DNA of 64,000 nucleotides from an uncultured Pelagibacteraceae bacterium. Its GTDB lineage: Bacteria; Pseudomonadota; Alphaproteobacteria; Pelagibacterales; Pelagibacteraceae. The DNA is taken from positions 62,001 to 126,000 of the forward strand of contig CACBHY010000002.1 of NCBI GenBank assembly GCA_902539165.1, in the 5' to 3' direction. Shown piece after piece: positions 50,500 to 59,954 of this stretch. Position 1 is the stretch's first letter; each line of letters begins with the position of its first letter. The position numbers and the translations under genes are program-made. Under the pieces are notes generated by a model. The model was not told where the DNA came from and ran no database searches. It was given only the letters and a program-made list of their open reading frames with translations.

Positions 50500-51786
50500 C
50501 TAGTTAGAAAAACCATATTTCCTAAGTCTTACATCACCAGTTCTTGCATGTGCTTCCATTCCTTCATATCTAGATATTCTAGCAGCGGCAGCTCCAACTA
50601 ACTCAGTAGATTCTTTTGTCATTCTTTGAAAACTCAATGTTTTGATGAACTTTCCAACAAATAAACCTCCGGTATATCTTCCTGCACCTTTTGTTGGTAA
50701 AATATGATTAGTTCCAGAACATTTATCACCGTAAGCTACAGTTGTTTCCTCGCCTACAAATAGAGAACCATAATTTGTTAATCTTTTATGAAACCAATCT
50801 AGATTTTCAGTTTGAACTTCTAAATGTTCAGGTGCATATTCGTCACTCACTTTGACCATCTCTTCATCTGTATCACAGAGAATTACTTCTCCGTAATCTC
50901 TCCAAGCTGCATCTGCACTTTTTTTTGGAACCTCTGGAAGTTCAGCAATCAATTCAGGAACTCTTTTCATTACTTTATCAGCAAGTTCTTTGCTTGTTGT
51001 GTAAAGCCAACAAGGTGAATTATACCCATGTTCTGCCTGCCCCACTAAATCTACAGCAACAATTTCAGGATCAGCTTTAGCATCAGCTATAATTCCTATT
51101 TCAGTTGGTCCTGCAAATAAATCAATACCCACTTTTCCAAATAAAATTCTTTTTGCTTCTGCAACAAATTGATTTCCTGGTCCAACAATTATATCTGCTG
51201 GAGGATTATTAAATAATCCATTGGTCATTGCTGCAATAGCTGGAACACCACCAAGATTTAAGATTATGTCTGCACCACATAAATCAGCTGTATAAACAAT
51301 AGTTGGATGTGCCCCAACACCTTCTTTTGGTGGACTGCACGCAATAATATTTTTAACGCCAGCAACTTTTGCCGTAGTAACGCTCATCACCGCAGAAGCA
51401 ATATGAGCATATCTTCCACCTGGCACATAACATCCTGCTGTATTTACAGGTACTAGTTTTTGACCAGCATATAAACCATCTGATAATTCAACTTCAAAAT
51501 CTTGACCATAATTTTTTAATTGTGCTTCAGCAAATTTTCGAACACGATCAAAAGAAAATTGAATGTCGTCTTTTGTTTTTTGATCCAATGATTTTTTTAT
51601 TTCTTCAATTCTTTCTTTAGAAACGATTATTTCCCCATCATATTTATCAAACTTTTTTGTTAAATCGATACATCCTTGTTCTTTGGTGTTATCTAAATCC
51701 TTTAGTAGATCCTGAACGATACCAGTTGTTTTTGTATCATCTGTTGATGAAGTTTTTGGTGATTTTTTTAAATATGTAATAGTCAT
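50500..51786 (-). CDS. Histidinol-dehydrogenase-family enzyme, probable sulfopropanediol dehydrogenase (HpsN-like)
   Basis: The 428-residue NAD enzyme has the HisD fold: GQAEHGYNSPCWLY (Q and H zinc ligands), DEYAPEHLEVQ (catalytic Glu-His) and GTNHILPTKGAGRYTGGL. The segment YTGGLFVGKFIKTLSFQRM differs from biosynthetic HisD and is what I associate with the HpsN group, which oxidises 2,3-dihydroxypropanesulfonate (DHPS) to sulfolactate. The neighbours (Pta, sulfonate transporter, sulfolactate-dehydrogenase-like protein) support a sulfonate role. True histidinol dehydrogenase remains possible. Confidence 0.6.
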   Translation of the reverse strand: MTITYLKKSPKTSSTDDTKTTGIVQDLLKDLDNTKEQGCIDLTKKFDKYDGEIIVSKERIEEIKKSLDQKTKDDIQFSFDRVRKFAEAQLKNYGQDFEVELSDGLYAGQKLVPVNTAGCYVPGGRYAHIASAVMSVTTAKVAGVKNIIACSPPKEGVGAHPTIVYTADLCGADIILNLGGVPAIAAMTNGLFNNPPADIIVGPGNQFVAEAKRILFGKVGIDLFAGPTEIGIIADAKADPEIVAVDLVGQAEHGYNSPCWLYTTSKELADKVMKRVPELIAELPEVPKKSADAAWRDYGEVILCDTDEEMVKVSDEYAPEHLEVQTENLDWFHKRLTNYGSLFVGEETTVAYGDKCSGTNHILPTKGAGRYTGGLFVGKFIKTLSFQRMTKESTELVGAAAARISRYEGMEAHARTGDVRLRKYGFSN

Positions 51787-51810
51787 TTTTTTAATCTTTT
51801 ATACAATCAA

Positions 51811-52722
51811 TTAATCTAAAGCAACTACGGCCGCAGCTATTGATGCTAATCTTGCTGGAGCGTCATCTGACCTACTTGTGATCACAACTGGAACTTTGCC
51901 TCCAATTACAATGCCAGCAGCACAAGCTCCCATAAAATAAATCATCATTTTTACTAAAGCATTTCCTGCCTCTACATTAGGAACCAATAATACGTCTGCC
52001 TCTCCAGCAACTATGTTTTTTATTCCTTTTATACCTGCAGATTTTTTAGAGATACTATTATCAAAAGCTAATGGACCAAAAACATCTGCATTTAAATTTT
52101 CTTTTTCAGCCAATTTTGTAAGCTCGGCTGCTTCTAAGGAACTAGGAACACTATCTATTACTTCTTCAGTTGCAGATAGTATTGCAACTTTTGGTCTCGA
52201 AATTCCTATTCTATTTGAGAAATTTACTACGTTCTTAAGTATGTGCATTTTTGTTTTGATATTAGGTAATACATTTAAAGCACCATCAGTAATAATTAAT
52301 GGCCCATCGTCTTTTTCAATAGTCATATGCCATATATGACTTAATCGAGTTTTACCCATTAAATTATATTCACGCTTTAGAACTTCTTTCATCAAAATAT
52401 CTGTATGAATATGTCCTTTAACTATTATTTTTACTTTATCTTCGCTTGCTAGTTTAGCAGCTATAGGAGCTGTATTATTTTCAACAGGTTCATCAATAAT
52501 TTCATATTGAGAAATATCCCATTTCAAATCTTCAGCACATTTTTGAATTTCTTTTTTGTCTCCAATAAAAATTGGCTCTATTAAATTTTCTTTAACTGCA
52601 TCTTGAACAGAAAGCATTGGTAAGGGCATTCCTGCATTTACAACTGCAGCTTTAACTCCTTTTTTTTTATGTGCTACATCCAGTAGGTTGTTTGGGCAGA
52701 CAATTTCTTTATTAGATAACAT
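51811..52722 (-). CDS. pta: Phosphate acetyl/butyryltransferase family
   Basis: The 303-residue protein matches the Pta/Ptb fold: MPLPMLSVQDAVKENLIEPI, VKGHIHTDILMKEVLKREYN, IITDGALNVLPNI and a C-terminal GGKVPVVITSRSDDAPARL. It exchanges acyl-CoA and acyl phosphate. In taurine or sulfoacetaldehyde breakdown, Pta converts the acetyl phosphate made by Xsc to acetyl-CoA. Xsc is not in the window. It lies 25 bases upstream of the HisD/HpsN-like gene on the same strand. Confidence 0.82.
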   Translation of the reverse strand: MLSNKEIVCPNNLLDVAHKKKGVKAAVVNAGMPLPMLSVQDAVKENLIEPIFIGDKKEIQKCAEDLKWDISQYEIIDEPVENNTAPIAAKLASEDKVKIIVKGHIHTDILMKEVLKREYNLMGKTRLSHIWHMTIEKDDGPLIITDGALNVLPNIKTKMHILKNVVNFSNRIGISRPKVAILSATEEVIDSVPSSLEAAELTKLAEKENLNADVFGPLAFDNSISKKSAGIKGIKNIVAGEADVLLVPNVEAGNALVKMMIYFMGACAAGIVIGGKVPVVITSRSDDAPARLASIAAAVVALD

Positions 52723-52859
52723 TATTGATTTTTATTATTAATATTTAATCAAAAGTATATAGGCAATTGTTACTAATTTTACTAACTAAATTTTTCTATA
52801 AACATTCTAATTTATATTTATTTTATTAACCTCTCTCATAGTGGTATGATATTTGTGCT

Positions 52860-53705
52860 ATGGAGATAGTAACAACAATTGCACCAATAGTTTTAGCCCT
52901 AATCATGTTGGGATTGGGCCTAGGACTTTCAATTAAAGATTTTACAAGAATATTAAGAACCCCAAAAGATTTTATTGTAGGTTTTTTATCTCAATTAATC
53001 TTGTTGCCAATGGTAGCTTTAATCATTGCACTAACTCTCGATCTTTCATCTGCTATTGCGGTAGGTCTCATGATAATTGCTGCAGCACCTGGGGGTGTTA
53101 CTTCAAATGTTTTAACAAAATTTGCTAATGGGGATGTAGCTTTATCCATTTCGTTAACTGCAGTAACTAGCTTAGTTTGCATAATTAGTATTCCAATAAT
53201 TGTAATTAACTCTGCGAACATTTTGGGAGTTACCATTGCAAAAGAAATCTCAGTAATTGGAATTGCTTTAAAAATGGCTTTAGTAGTAACTGTCCCTGTA
53301 ATTATTGGGATGATTATAAGAGGTTTTGCTGAAAATTTTATTTTATCTAAAATTAATTTAATTAATAAATTAACGGGGTGGTTATTTGTAATTGTATTTA
53401 TTGCAATATGGATTGAAGAAAAAGATAATATTTTTACTTATCTTGCTCAGGCAGGTTTAGCTGTTTTAATTTTAAATGTTTTGATGATGGTACTAGCTTA
53501 TTTTATTGCTAAAAAATTTGTATCAGGAGCAGCTCAACAAAAATGCATTGCATTAGAGTGTGGTCTGCAGAATGGAACTTTAGCAGTGTTTGTTGCAACA
53601 TTAATTTTTGATGAGGTAGCTTATATGGTGCCAACAGGAGCCTATGCACTGCTAATGTATATAACTGGATTTATTTTTATTTATATTTTAAGAAAAAATA
53701 ATTAA
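52860..53705 (+). CDS. BASS-family sodium:organic-anion symporter
   Basis: The 281-residue protein has about nine membrane segments and family marks LIMLGLGLGLSIKDFTRIL, IIAAAPGGVTSNVLTKFANG and CIALECGLQNGTLAV (sodium-site region). BASS proteins import organic anions such as bile acids, pyruvate or sulfonates with sodium. It diverges from pta across 137 bases, so it may share control with the pta-hpsN unit. Substrate unknown. It ends immediately next to the convergent regulator gene. Confidence 0.87.
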   Translation: MEIVTTIAPIVLALIMLGLGLGLSIKDFTRILRTPKDFIVGFLSQLILLPMVALIIALTLDLSSAIAVGLMIIAAAPGGVTSNVLTKFANGDVALSISLTAVTSLVCIISIPIIVINSANILGVTIAKEISVIGIALKMALVVTVPVIIGMIIRGFAENFILSKINLINKLTGWLFVIVFIAIWIEEKDNIFTYLAQAGLAVLILNVLMMVLAYFIAKKFVSGAAQQKCIALECGLQNGTLAVFVATLIFDEVAYMVPTGAYALLMYITGFIFIYILRKNN

Positions 53706-54698
53706 TTATCTCAAATAACTAGGAATAAAATCAGAATCTTTATCTTTAGTAGAGTCAATAATTTTAATTTGGTTAAATACTTTATAAATAAAATTACTTA
53801 AAGTTTTAATATTTGCATCTTGTAATTCACTACTTCGTTTTAATTTTGCACCTTGAATATTAATAAAAAGAAGTTTTTTTTCATTAATACTTAGGTAATT
53901 ATTATCGATTAAATATTTTAATTTTCTAACAACGGTTGGCCTTGGAATTCCTGTGATATCAGATAAAGACATCGCATTCATTCCTCTTCCTTCTGAACCC
54001 ATAACTTTTTTTTGATATGTTTTTAAGTTTAATTCCTTTACTTTAAAACTCTTATTGTGAGATGCATTAAGCATTACCAAAACTCCAATACAAAAAGTTT
54101 CCAGATCCTTTACTTCTTTTCTCCACCTATTGGTAAAAATAAATATAAATTTGTAAAACTGATACCAACAAAAAGAAAAATTTTCTTTCATAGAGGATGA
54201 AATCTCATCAACGGTAAAAGTCTTTTCGTTTTTTAATAATTTATTAAATTCGAATAACAAAGAACTCATATCTTTTAGAGTATCTATAGCTTGGGTAGCA
54301 ACAAGTGTACCCCTATTAACAAACATTTTTTTTCCAGATTTTTTAATTACATCCTCTTTTTCTAATTCTAAAATTTTTCTTCTTACGCTTTCTTTTGGTA
54401 TATTTAGATCTTTTGAGATATCGCTGATATTTATTTTTTCAATTTCTATTGATCTATCTTTATAAAAAGTGTCGTAATTAACAATTAACCCGTTTCTTCT
54501 GAAAATAATTAGATCTTTATTGATGAGGTAAATAATAATTATATATTTATCTATATCTTTATGAACATTGTATGCTCGTATTAGCCAATTGCTGATTAAG
54601 TAATAATAACTTGGAGCTAATTTGCTAAAATTATTACTAATAATTTTAAAAATTTCTTTCTCATCAATTTGAGCCGATACACTCGGTATTATTGTCAT
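53706..54698 (-). CDS. Regulator with two winged-helix domains (tandem form)
   Basis: I choose the ATG at 54698 (330 residues) because GGAG stands 8 bases before it; upstream in-frame codons lack such a site. Two similar winged helices are visible: first around residues 95-130 (INISDISKDLNIPKESVRRK, KEDVIKKSGKKM), second around 255-290 (AMSLSDITGIPRPTVVRKLK). Both resemble the single-domain protein at 47941. It is probably a transcription factor with pseudo-dimeric structure. Target unknown; the adjacent BASS/Pta/HpsN genes are candidates. Confidence 0.65.
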   Translation of the reverse strand: MTIIPSVSAQIDEKEIFKIISNNFSKLAPSYYYLISNWLIRAYNVHKDIDKYIIIIYLINKDLIIFRRNGLIVNYDTFYKDRSIEIEKINISDISKDLNIPKESVRRKILELEKEDVIKKSGKKMFVNRGTLVATQAIDTLKDMSSLLFEFNKLLKNEKTFTVDEISSSMKENFSFCWYQFYKFIFIFTNRWRKEVKDLETFCIGVLVMLNASHNKSFKVKELNLKTYQKKVMGSEGRGMNAMSLSDITGIPRPTVVRKLKYLIDNNYLSINEKKLLFINIQGAKLKRSSELQDANIKTLSNFIYKVFNQIKIIDSTKDKDSDFIPSYLR

Positions 54699-54800
54699 TG
54701 TTATCTCCAGACCCACTATGGACAATTGTAAAAGTAATATCAACCCAAATTGGACTCTTAAAATGTATTAATTTTCATTGCAAAATGTTTTAGTTATGAA

Positions 54801-54998
54801 ATGAATAACGAAGGCTTAACTAGAACATCTAACGTTGTTGATGACCCCACTCAAGAAACTGAGACTCCTCTTAGAGTGAACGTAGATGTTCTAAAGCAAA
54901 GACTAATTGAACAAAAAAAAAAAGATAGAGTTAAACGAACAATCATTTTATCATCAGTAGTAGTATCTTTAGGCGCTTTGACTATTTTAACTTATTAA
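54801..54998 (+). CDS. Small tail-anchored-type membrane protein, unknown
   Basis: The 65-residue product has a polar N-terminus (LTRTSNVVDDPTQETETPLR), a basic amphipathic stretch (QRLIEQKKKDRVKR) and one C-terminal membrane helix (TIILSSVVVSLGALTILTY). The last part overlaps the convergent dehydrogenase gene by 12 bases. I recognise no family. The charge-then-helix layout supports coding. Confidence 0.5.
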   Translation: MNNEGLTRTSNVVDDPTQETETPLRVNVDVLKQRLIEQKKKDRVKRTIILSSVVVSLGALTILTY

Positions 54999-56006
54999 AG
55001 CTTCCAAATCCTTTTTAATTATATCAGGAATAGAAATTTCTTTTTTTAGATTATTTTTATATCTGTAAAACTTATTTTGTCCCGGATACATTATTTCTTT
55101 TACTCCTTTAATTTTTGGAAGTTTTTTAATTGTTTGAATATTATCTTTTATTCTTTGATTGTAATTTTTTTGAAATAAATTTGCCTTAAAGGTGATGAAT
55201 AAATGCCCAATATTTTGTGGTCCAGAAAAATCATCGAACGGATCTTTTACTCGTCCTGCATGATTTCCACCTGTGATTACTCCACTTAAAATATCCACCA
55301 TCCATGCAAGACCTGATCCCCTAAATCCTGCAATTGGGAGCTGAACACCTTCTAATGCTTTTTTGGCGTCATTAGTTGGTTTACCAAACTTATCTAATGC
55401 AACACCTTCAGGAATTTTTTGATTGTTTCTTGCAGCAACTCTTATTTTACCTCTGTTGATCATAGAGATTGAAGTATCCAATATAAAAGGAATTTTTGAA
55501 CCACTAGGTGTTCCAAAACATATGGGATTTGTACCAAATAAACTTTTTAAAGCACCGTGGGGTGCAACTGCAGGTGGGGCGTTAGTGTAAATCATAGTGA
55601 TCAAATTTTTTTTAACCGCTTGCTCAGCGTAATAACCTGATAATCCATAGTGCCCACTTCCTTTAATGGCAACCATTCCAATGCCAGTTTTTTCGGCATG
55701 TTTGATAGCAATCTTTATTCCAAGATCAGCAGCCACAAAACCTATACTGTTGTTCGCATTGATATGAGACACAGATTGGGAAATTTTTTTTGTTTTAATT
55801 TTTGGTTTAGGATTAATTACTTTCTTTGAAATTCTATCACAATACATTTTAAGTCTTGATAATCCATGTCCATAAGCACCAACCAGTTCAGCATTAATTA
55901 ATGCATTTGCTGAGATTGTTGCATGATCTTTACTTAATCCAAATTTTTGAAATATTTTAATGACTTGTTTTTTTAAGATTAAGGTTTTCACTTTAACCTT
56001 TTCCAC
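54987..56006 (-). CDS. Ldh/ComC-type malate/lactate/sulfolactate dehydrogenase
   Basis: The 339-residue protein belongs to the NAD(P) malate/L-lactate dehydrogenase family distinct from classical LDH: HATISANALINAELVGAYGHG, GKIRVAARNNQKIPEG, FGTNPICFGTPSGSKIPFIL and GFRGSGLAWMVDILSGVITGG. Family members include ComC, (R)-sulfolactate dehydrogenase. The start is GTG 56006, overlapping the permease by 14 bases; a GTG at 55991 with AAAGG before it is an alternative. Its place behind a taurine-type transporter and near an HpsN-like gene suggests sulfolactate, but malate, lactate or ureidoglycolate are alternatives. Confidence 0.78.
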   Translation of the reverse strand: MEKVKVKTLILKKQVIKIFQKFGLSKDHATISANALINAELVGAYGHGLSRLKMYCDRISKKVINPKPKIKTKKISQSVSHINANNSIGFVAADLGIKIAIKHAEKTGIGMVAIKGSGHYGLSGYYAEQAVKKNLITMIYTNAPPAVAPHGALKSLFGTNPICFGTPSGSKIPFILDTSISMINRGKIRVAARNNQKIPEGVALDKFGKPTNDAKKALEGVQLPIAGFRGSGLAWMVDILSGVITGGNHAGRVKDPFDDFSGPQNIGHLFITFKANLFQKNYNQRIKDNIQTIKKLPKIKGVKEIMYPGQNKFYRYKNNLKKEISIPDIIKKDLEALIS

Positions 56007-57918
56007 GCCATGGAATAGTTTTATCGATAACTTTTCTTAAAGTGATATCAAATAATAATCCAAGCATTCCCATGATAAAAATAGTGATCCAAATTACTTC
56101 GTATTGAAAGTATTTTTTAGCAACATTTTCCACAAACCCAATACCAGTAGTTCCAGCTAAAAATTCAGCAGCAACCAATGTTCCCCAACACATTCCAACA
56201 GCAACCCTTATTCCAGTTAAAATTTCTGGGAGTGAGTTTGGAAAAATTACATATCTTAAAATTTGTCTCTTTGATGCGCCTAATGAGTGAGCTGCATGGA
56301 TTTTTGAAAGCTGAGTTCCTGAAGCACCAGCTCTTGCAGAAATGATCATAATAGATAAAGATACCATAAATAATAAAAATACTTTTCCCGTGTTATCAAT
56401 TCCTAAAACTGAGATAATAAGAGGGGCCCAAGCAAGAGGCGGCACTGGTCTATATAATTCTATTAATGGATCAAAAAATCCTTTTGCAAATCTATTTAGC
56501 CCCATAAATAAACCTAAAGGAACACCAATCAGAATTCCAAACACTAACCCTAAAAATACCCTTAAAAACGAGTCCCAAATATGCCCGTAGGGCACTGGAA
56601 TTTTGAATAATTTAAAGTCACCAGTAACAACTTTTAAAACATTTCCCTTAAAGTTTTCTTTAACAATTCCATCTTTGGTGTGAACAGGATAATCCCCTGG
56701 CAAAATATCAGCTATCCAATCAGGTAAAATAAAACCAACTATTGATGAAACATCAATCATTTCTATCCAAAGCAGTGGAATATTTTTATAACCAACACTT
56801 GGTTTAGACATTAGGATAAATTTATTTAAAGTATCAGACGGTTTTGGTAGCCATCTTCCTGAACCTTGCTCTGAACAACTGGGTCCACTGGCAACTATTG
56901 TCCCTGCTGGAAATAGGAGAATATCAATTAATCTTAATCCACCTTGTTCTGATTTTTGTATATTATCAAACTCAATGATTGCTCTTTGCATCTCATCAAG
57001 AGCATTAGGAGGATAGATACTTGCAAACTCGATACGTCTTGCAATTTTAACAATATTTTTTGCATAGTCTGATGCTATTTCTTCATTATCATTTAAACTT
57101 TTCCTATAGGTTTTAATTTCATCTTTTAATTGTTTGATTAAAGTTTTGAATTGAGGATTATGATTTCTTAGTTTAAAAAATTTGTCACTAATGACTTTTA
57201 ACTCTTCAGCTGCAACATGAAATTTAAGACCTTTGTTTGTCTCAGGAACTACAGGGATTTCTATCGTATTTTCTATAGATCCAGTTCCAGTTTGAACTTT
57301 TGTAATTCCCCATCCTCCTTGTTCAGATATAGCTTTTTGTCTTTCATTTTTTTGCTCTTGAGTTTCAAATGGATAATCTTTTTGTTTGAAATTTGAAGTT
57401 AAGAGTTTTATCTCTTCAGTCATTTCGTTTATTTTAGCTTTGGTATCTCTCTCAATCAGATCTTCATTAGTTAACAAAGGTATTAATTGAATAGTTTTAT
57501 TAATGTAGCTAACCAAAATAGTTTTTTGCTGACTATTTAAGTCCGGAGAATTTTGAATTTCTTTAGTAATTTTTTGAAGATTTTTGTTTTCAATTTTAAT
57601 TATAGAGGTGCTCTTAAATTCTCTCTCTTCAATTGGAAATTGATATTTCAACCCCAGCAAAGAGTCGTTTACTTTAGCAACTTGACATAACTCATTTGCT
57701 GATTTTGGATAAAAACCTTTTGCAATATCCCAAGAGTAATATAGCCAAACCAAAAGTATTGCAGCACTTCCAACAATAACCCAGTGCGTACCACCTTTCG
57801 CTCTTTCAGGATTTCCAAATACGGCATCTACTTTTTCTGTTCTAATTAATCTTCGACCGTAAAGAATACTTCCAATAATCGCGACAAATATTAATAAAGT
57901 TATTATTTGAATAAACAT
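55993..57918 (-). CDS. tauC: Taurine/sulfonate ABC transporter permease with large N-terminal domain
   Basis: The 641-residue protein ends with a normal ABC permease domain (about residues 440-640; EAA loop HSLGASKRQILRYVIFP). TauC/SsuC are normally about 260-280 residues. Here about 400 extra residues come first: a membrane segment near residues 3-20, another near 48-66 (VIVGSAAILLVWLYYSW), and then a long polar region, partly coiled-coil-like (KNERQKAISEQGGW, LIKQLKDEIKTYRKSL). This region presumably faces the periplasm. It overlaps tauB by one base (TAATG). Confidence 0.8.
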   Translation of the reverse strand: MFIQIITLLIFVAIIGSILYGRRLIRTEKVDAVFGNPERAKGGTHWVIVGSAAILLVWLYYSWDIAKGFYPKSANELCQVAKVNDSLLGLKYQFPIEEREFKSTSIIKIENKNLQKITKEIQNSPDLNSQQKTILVSYINKTIQLIPLLTNEDLIERDTKAKINEMTEEIKLLTSNFKQKDYPFETQEQKNERQKAISEQGGWGITKVQTGTGSIENTIEIPVVPETNKGLKFHVAAEELKVISDKFFKLRNHNPQFKTLIKQLKDEIKTYRKSLNDNEEIASDYAKNIVKIARRIEFASIYPPNALDEMQRAIIEFDNIQKSEQGGLRLIDILLFPAGTIVASGPSCSEQGSGRWLPKPSDTLNKFILMSKPSVGYKNIPLLWIEMIDVSSIVGFILPDWIADILPGDYPVHTKDGIVKENFKGNVLKVVTGDFKLFKIPVPYGHIWDSFLRVFLGLVFGILIGVPLGLFMGLNRFAKGFFDPLIELYRPVPPLAWAPLIISVLGIDNTGKVFLLFMVSLSIMIISARAGASGTQLSKIHAAHSLGASKRQILRYVIFPNSLPEILTGIRVAVGMCWGTLVAAEFLAGTTGIGFVENVAKKYFQYEVIWITIFIMGMLGLLFDITLRKVIDKTIPWRGKG

Positions 57919-58715
57919 TAATTTTCTTTACCCATTATTTCTTCTTCCATGTTCCAGATCATGGACAAAATTTCTTCTCTCTTTGATGAAAATTCTTTAT
58001 TCTTTTTAATTTCTCTTAAATCTTCTTTAAGACCCATTTCTGCAAATGGAAGATTGTATTCTTTATGTATTCTCCCTGGTCTTGGCGCCATTACATATAA
58101 TCGTTCTCCAAGTAACAATGCTTCCTCCACAGAGTGAGTAATTAAAATGATCGTTTTTCCAGTTTCTTTCCAAATTTTTAATACTAAAGACTGCATTTTC
58201 TCTCTAGTTAGTGCATCTAATGCGCCTAATGGTTCATCCATTAAAATTAAATCAGGATCATTAATAAGACATCTTGCGAGCGCCACTCTCTGTTGCATCC
58301 CTCCAGATAATTGGTAGGTAGGTGTATTACCAAAACCTTTGAGACCAACAATGTCCAACCACTCTTCAACTTTTTCTTCAGTTAATTTTGTATTTTCTTT
58401 TTTCATCCGTAAACCAAAGTTTACGTTTTCAGCAACAGTTAACCATTCAAACAAAGCACCTTGTTGAAATACCATTCCTCTTTCAACACCCGGACCATCA
58501 ATTTCTTTATCATTTAAAGTTATTGTCCCAGATGTAGGTCTTAAAAATCCAGCAGTAATATTTAATAAAGTTGTTTTTCCACAACCAGAAGGACCAAGAA
58601 CAGTAAGTAGTTCTCCCTTTTTAAGAGTGAAACTTACATCTTTTAATGCGTGAACAGTTTCTCCTTTTGGAGTTTTAAAAATCATATTTAGATTTTCAGA
58701 GATAAGATCACTCAT
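57918..58715 (-). CDS. tauB: Taurine/sulfonate ABC transporter, ATP-binding protein
   Basis: The 265-residue ATPase has Walker A GPSGCGKT, signature QLSGGMQQRVALARCL, Walker B LILMDEPLGALD and the switch His in ILITHSVEEA. The MFQQGALFEWLTVAENV stretch is typical of the nitrate/taurine/sulfonate branch. It is separated from tauA by an 86-base gap with a terminator hairpin. Confidence 0.92.
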   Translation of the reverse strand: MSDLISENLNMIFKTPKGETVHALKDVSFTLKKGELLTVLGPSGCGKTTLLNITAGFLRPTSGTITLNDKEIDGPGVERGMVFQQGALFEWLTVAENVNFGLRMKKENTKLTEEKVEEWLDIVGLKGFGNTPTYQLSGGMQQRVALARCLINDPDLILMDEPLGALDALTREKMQSLVLKIWKETGKTIILITHSVEEALLLGERLYVMAPRPGRIHKEYNLPFAEMGLKEDLREIKKNKEFSSKREEILSMIWNMEEEIMGKEN

Positions 58716-58747
58716 TCACTACCTTATATTAGAAATTTTATAAAAAA

Positions 58748-58780
58748 AATAGGCACCAATCATTATAATCGGCGCCTATT
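58748..58780 (-). terminator. Intra-operon terminator/attenuator between tauA and tauB
   Basis: On the minus strand a 10-pair stem (AATAGGCGCC with GGTGCCTATT, one G-U pair) surrounds a 13-base loop and is followed by a run of six or more T. It should stop most transcripts after the binding-protein gene, leaving partial read-through into tauBC. Confidence 0.8.
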
Positions 58781-58801
58781 TAAATTTTAAACCTTTTAAA
58801 A

Positions 58802-59743
58802 TTATAAAGGTAGGAAACTTGTATCTACAGCTCCATCCGGTGTTCCCATTCCTTTTAGGAAACCATCAAGATTACCACTTTCCATAGACTGTTTAGTTTC
58901 TTCTGGAGTTAAGAATTTAAATCCATCTAAAGTCTCTTTCATGTCAGCAACTTTCATTTCAGAAGCTTTTGACATAGAATTCATATCGCTTTTACCAGCT
59001 CTATATCTATCGTTTGCTTCGTGAGTTACTTCAATAAAAGTTCTTAGCATTCCTGGATTTTCCTTCATAAACTTATCTGTTACAGAGGTAATATCTATTC
59101 CTAAGATACCTGCATCTCTAGCTTCTTGAACTGTCAATAATCTAGAACCAACAGCAACTGCAGCTTTAATAGAGTTACCACCAAATAAACATGCCATTAC
59201 AACATCACCACTAACTAATGCAGCAGCACCTTCTTCAGGATCCATTTGGATTATATCCATTTTACTTCTATCCGCTCCAACAACTTTCATACTTTCATCG
59301 AAAACATATTCAGCCATTGTTCCAAGAGGTACAGCAACTTTTTTACCCTCTAATTCTGAACCATTTGCTTTTGTAATTCCAGAAGCATTAGATGTAACAC
59401 AAGTTGTTCCACCCATACCGTATTCCATAGCAATATCGACTAACTTAATAGGTGCTTTTGATTTTACAGCGTTGATGAAAGGTACTAGACCTTGTGAGTA
59501 AGAAATATCAATATCTCCTGCTAACATTGCATCAGTCATGGCTCCACCGTTTGTGAAGTTTGTCCACTTAACTGGTACTCCTAGAGCTTTCGCAAAATTC
59601 TTCTTTTGCATGTCCTCTAAATTTGGACTTGGCCATTCTAGAAAATACGCAACTCTAACTTCATTTGCAGCAGAATTAGCTACTGAAATTGTTAGGTTAA
59701 GCGCAAATATAGATCCTAGAATAAAACTTAGTATTTTTTTCAT
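58802..59743 (-). CDS. tauA: Taurine ABC transporter, periplasmic binding protein
   Basis: The 313-residue product has a signal peptide (ILSFILGSIFALNLTISVANSA). The mature part matches TauA: RVAYFLEWPSPNLEDMQK, KWTNFTNGGAMTDAMLAGDI, MEYGMGGTTCVTSNASG and KKVAVPLGTMAEYVF. SAR11 TauA proteins have been reported to bind taurine. It is the first gene of tauA-tauB-tauC and diverges from the taurine aminotransferase gene across 211 bases, which presumably hold both promoters. I see no clear operator there. Confidence 0.9.
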   Translation of the reverse strand: MKKILSFILGSIFALNLTISVANSAANEVRVAYFLEWPSPNLEDMQKKNFAKALGVPVKWTNFTNGGAMTDAMLAGDIDISYSQGLVPFINAVKSKAPIKLVDIAMEYGMGGTTCVTSNASGITKANGSELEGKKVAVPLGTMAEYVFDESMKVVGADRSKMDIIQMDPEEGAAALVSGDVVMACLFGGNSIKAAVAVGSRLLTVQEARDAGILGIDITSVTDKFMKENPGMLRTFIEVTHEANDRYRAGKSDMNSMSKASEMKVADMKETLDGFKFLTPEETKQSMESGNLDGFLKGMGTPDGAVDTSFLPL

Positions 59744-59954
59744 TTATTCCCCTATGTTTAATTAATTAAATTACACATATTTAAATGCAATTTTTGATGG
59801 AAGTAAAACACTTTATATTGAAAACCAGTGTTGCAAATAATTCAATAGTTCTATTTATAGTTGTATATTAGAGTGGTTCATTATAGGTCAAAATAAATGT
59901 AGTAAACAAAACATTTTAGTCTAAGAATTTAGAAAATAATACTTTAAAATTTAT

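Noticed and set aside
50500-51786. Ordinary biosynthetic histidinol dehydrogenase
   Set aside because: The segment after GTNH and the sulfonate-type neighbours differ from his-operon enzymes; not fully excluded.
59744-59954. Taurine-responsive operator between tauA and tpa
   Set aside because: No convincing palindrome or repeat found in the AT-rich sequence.
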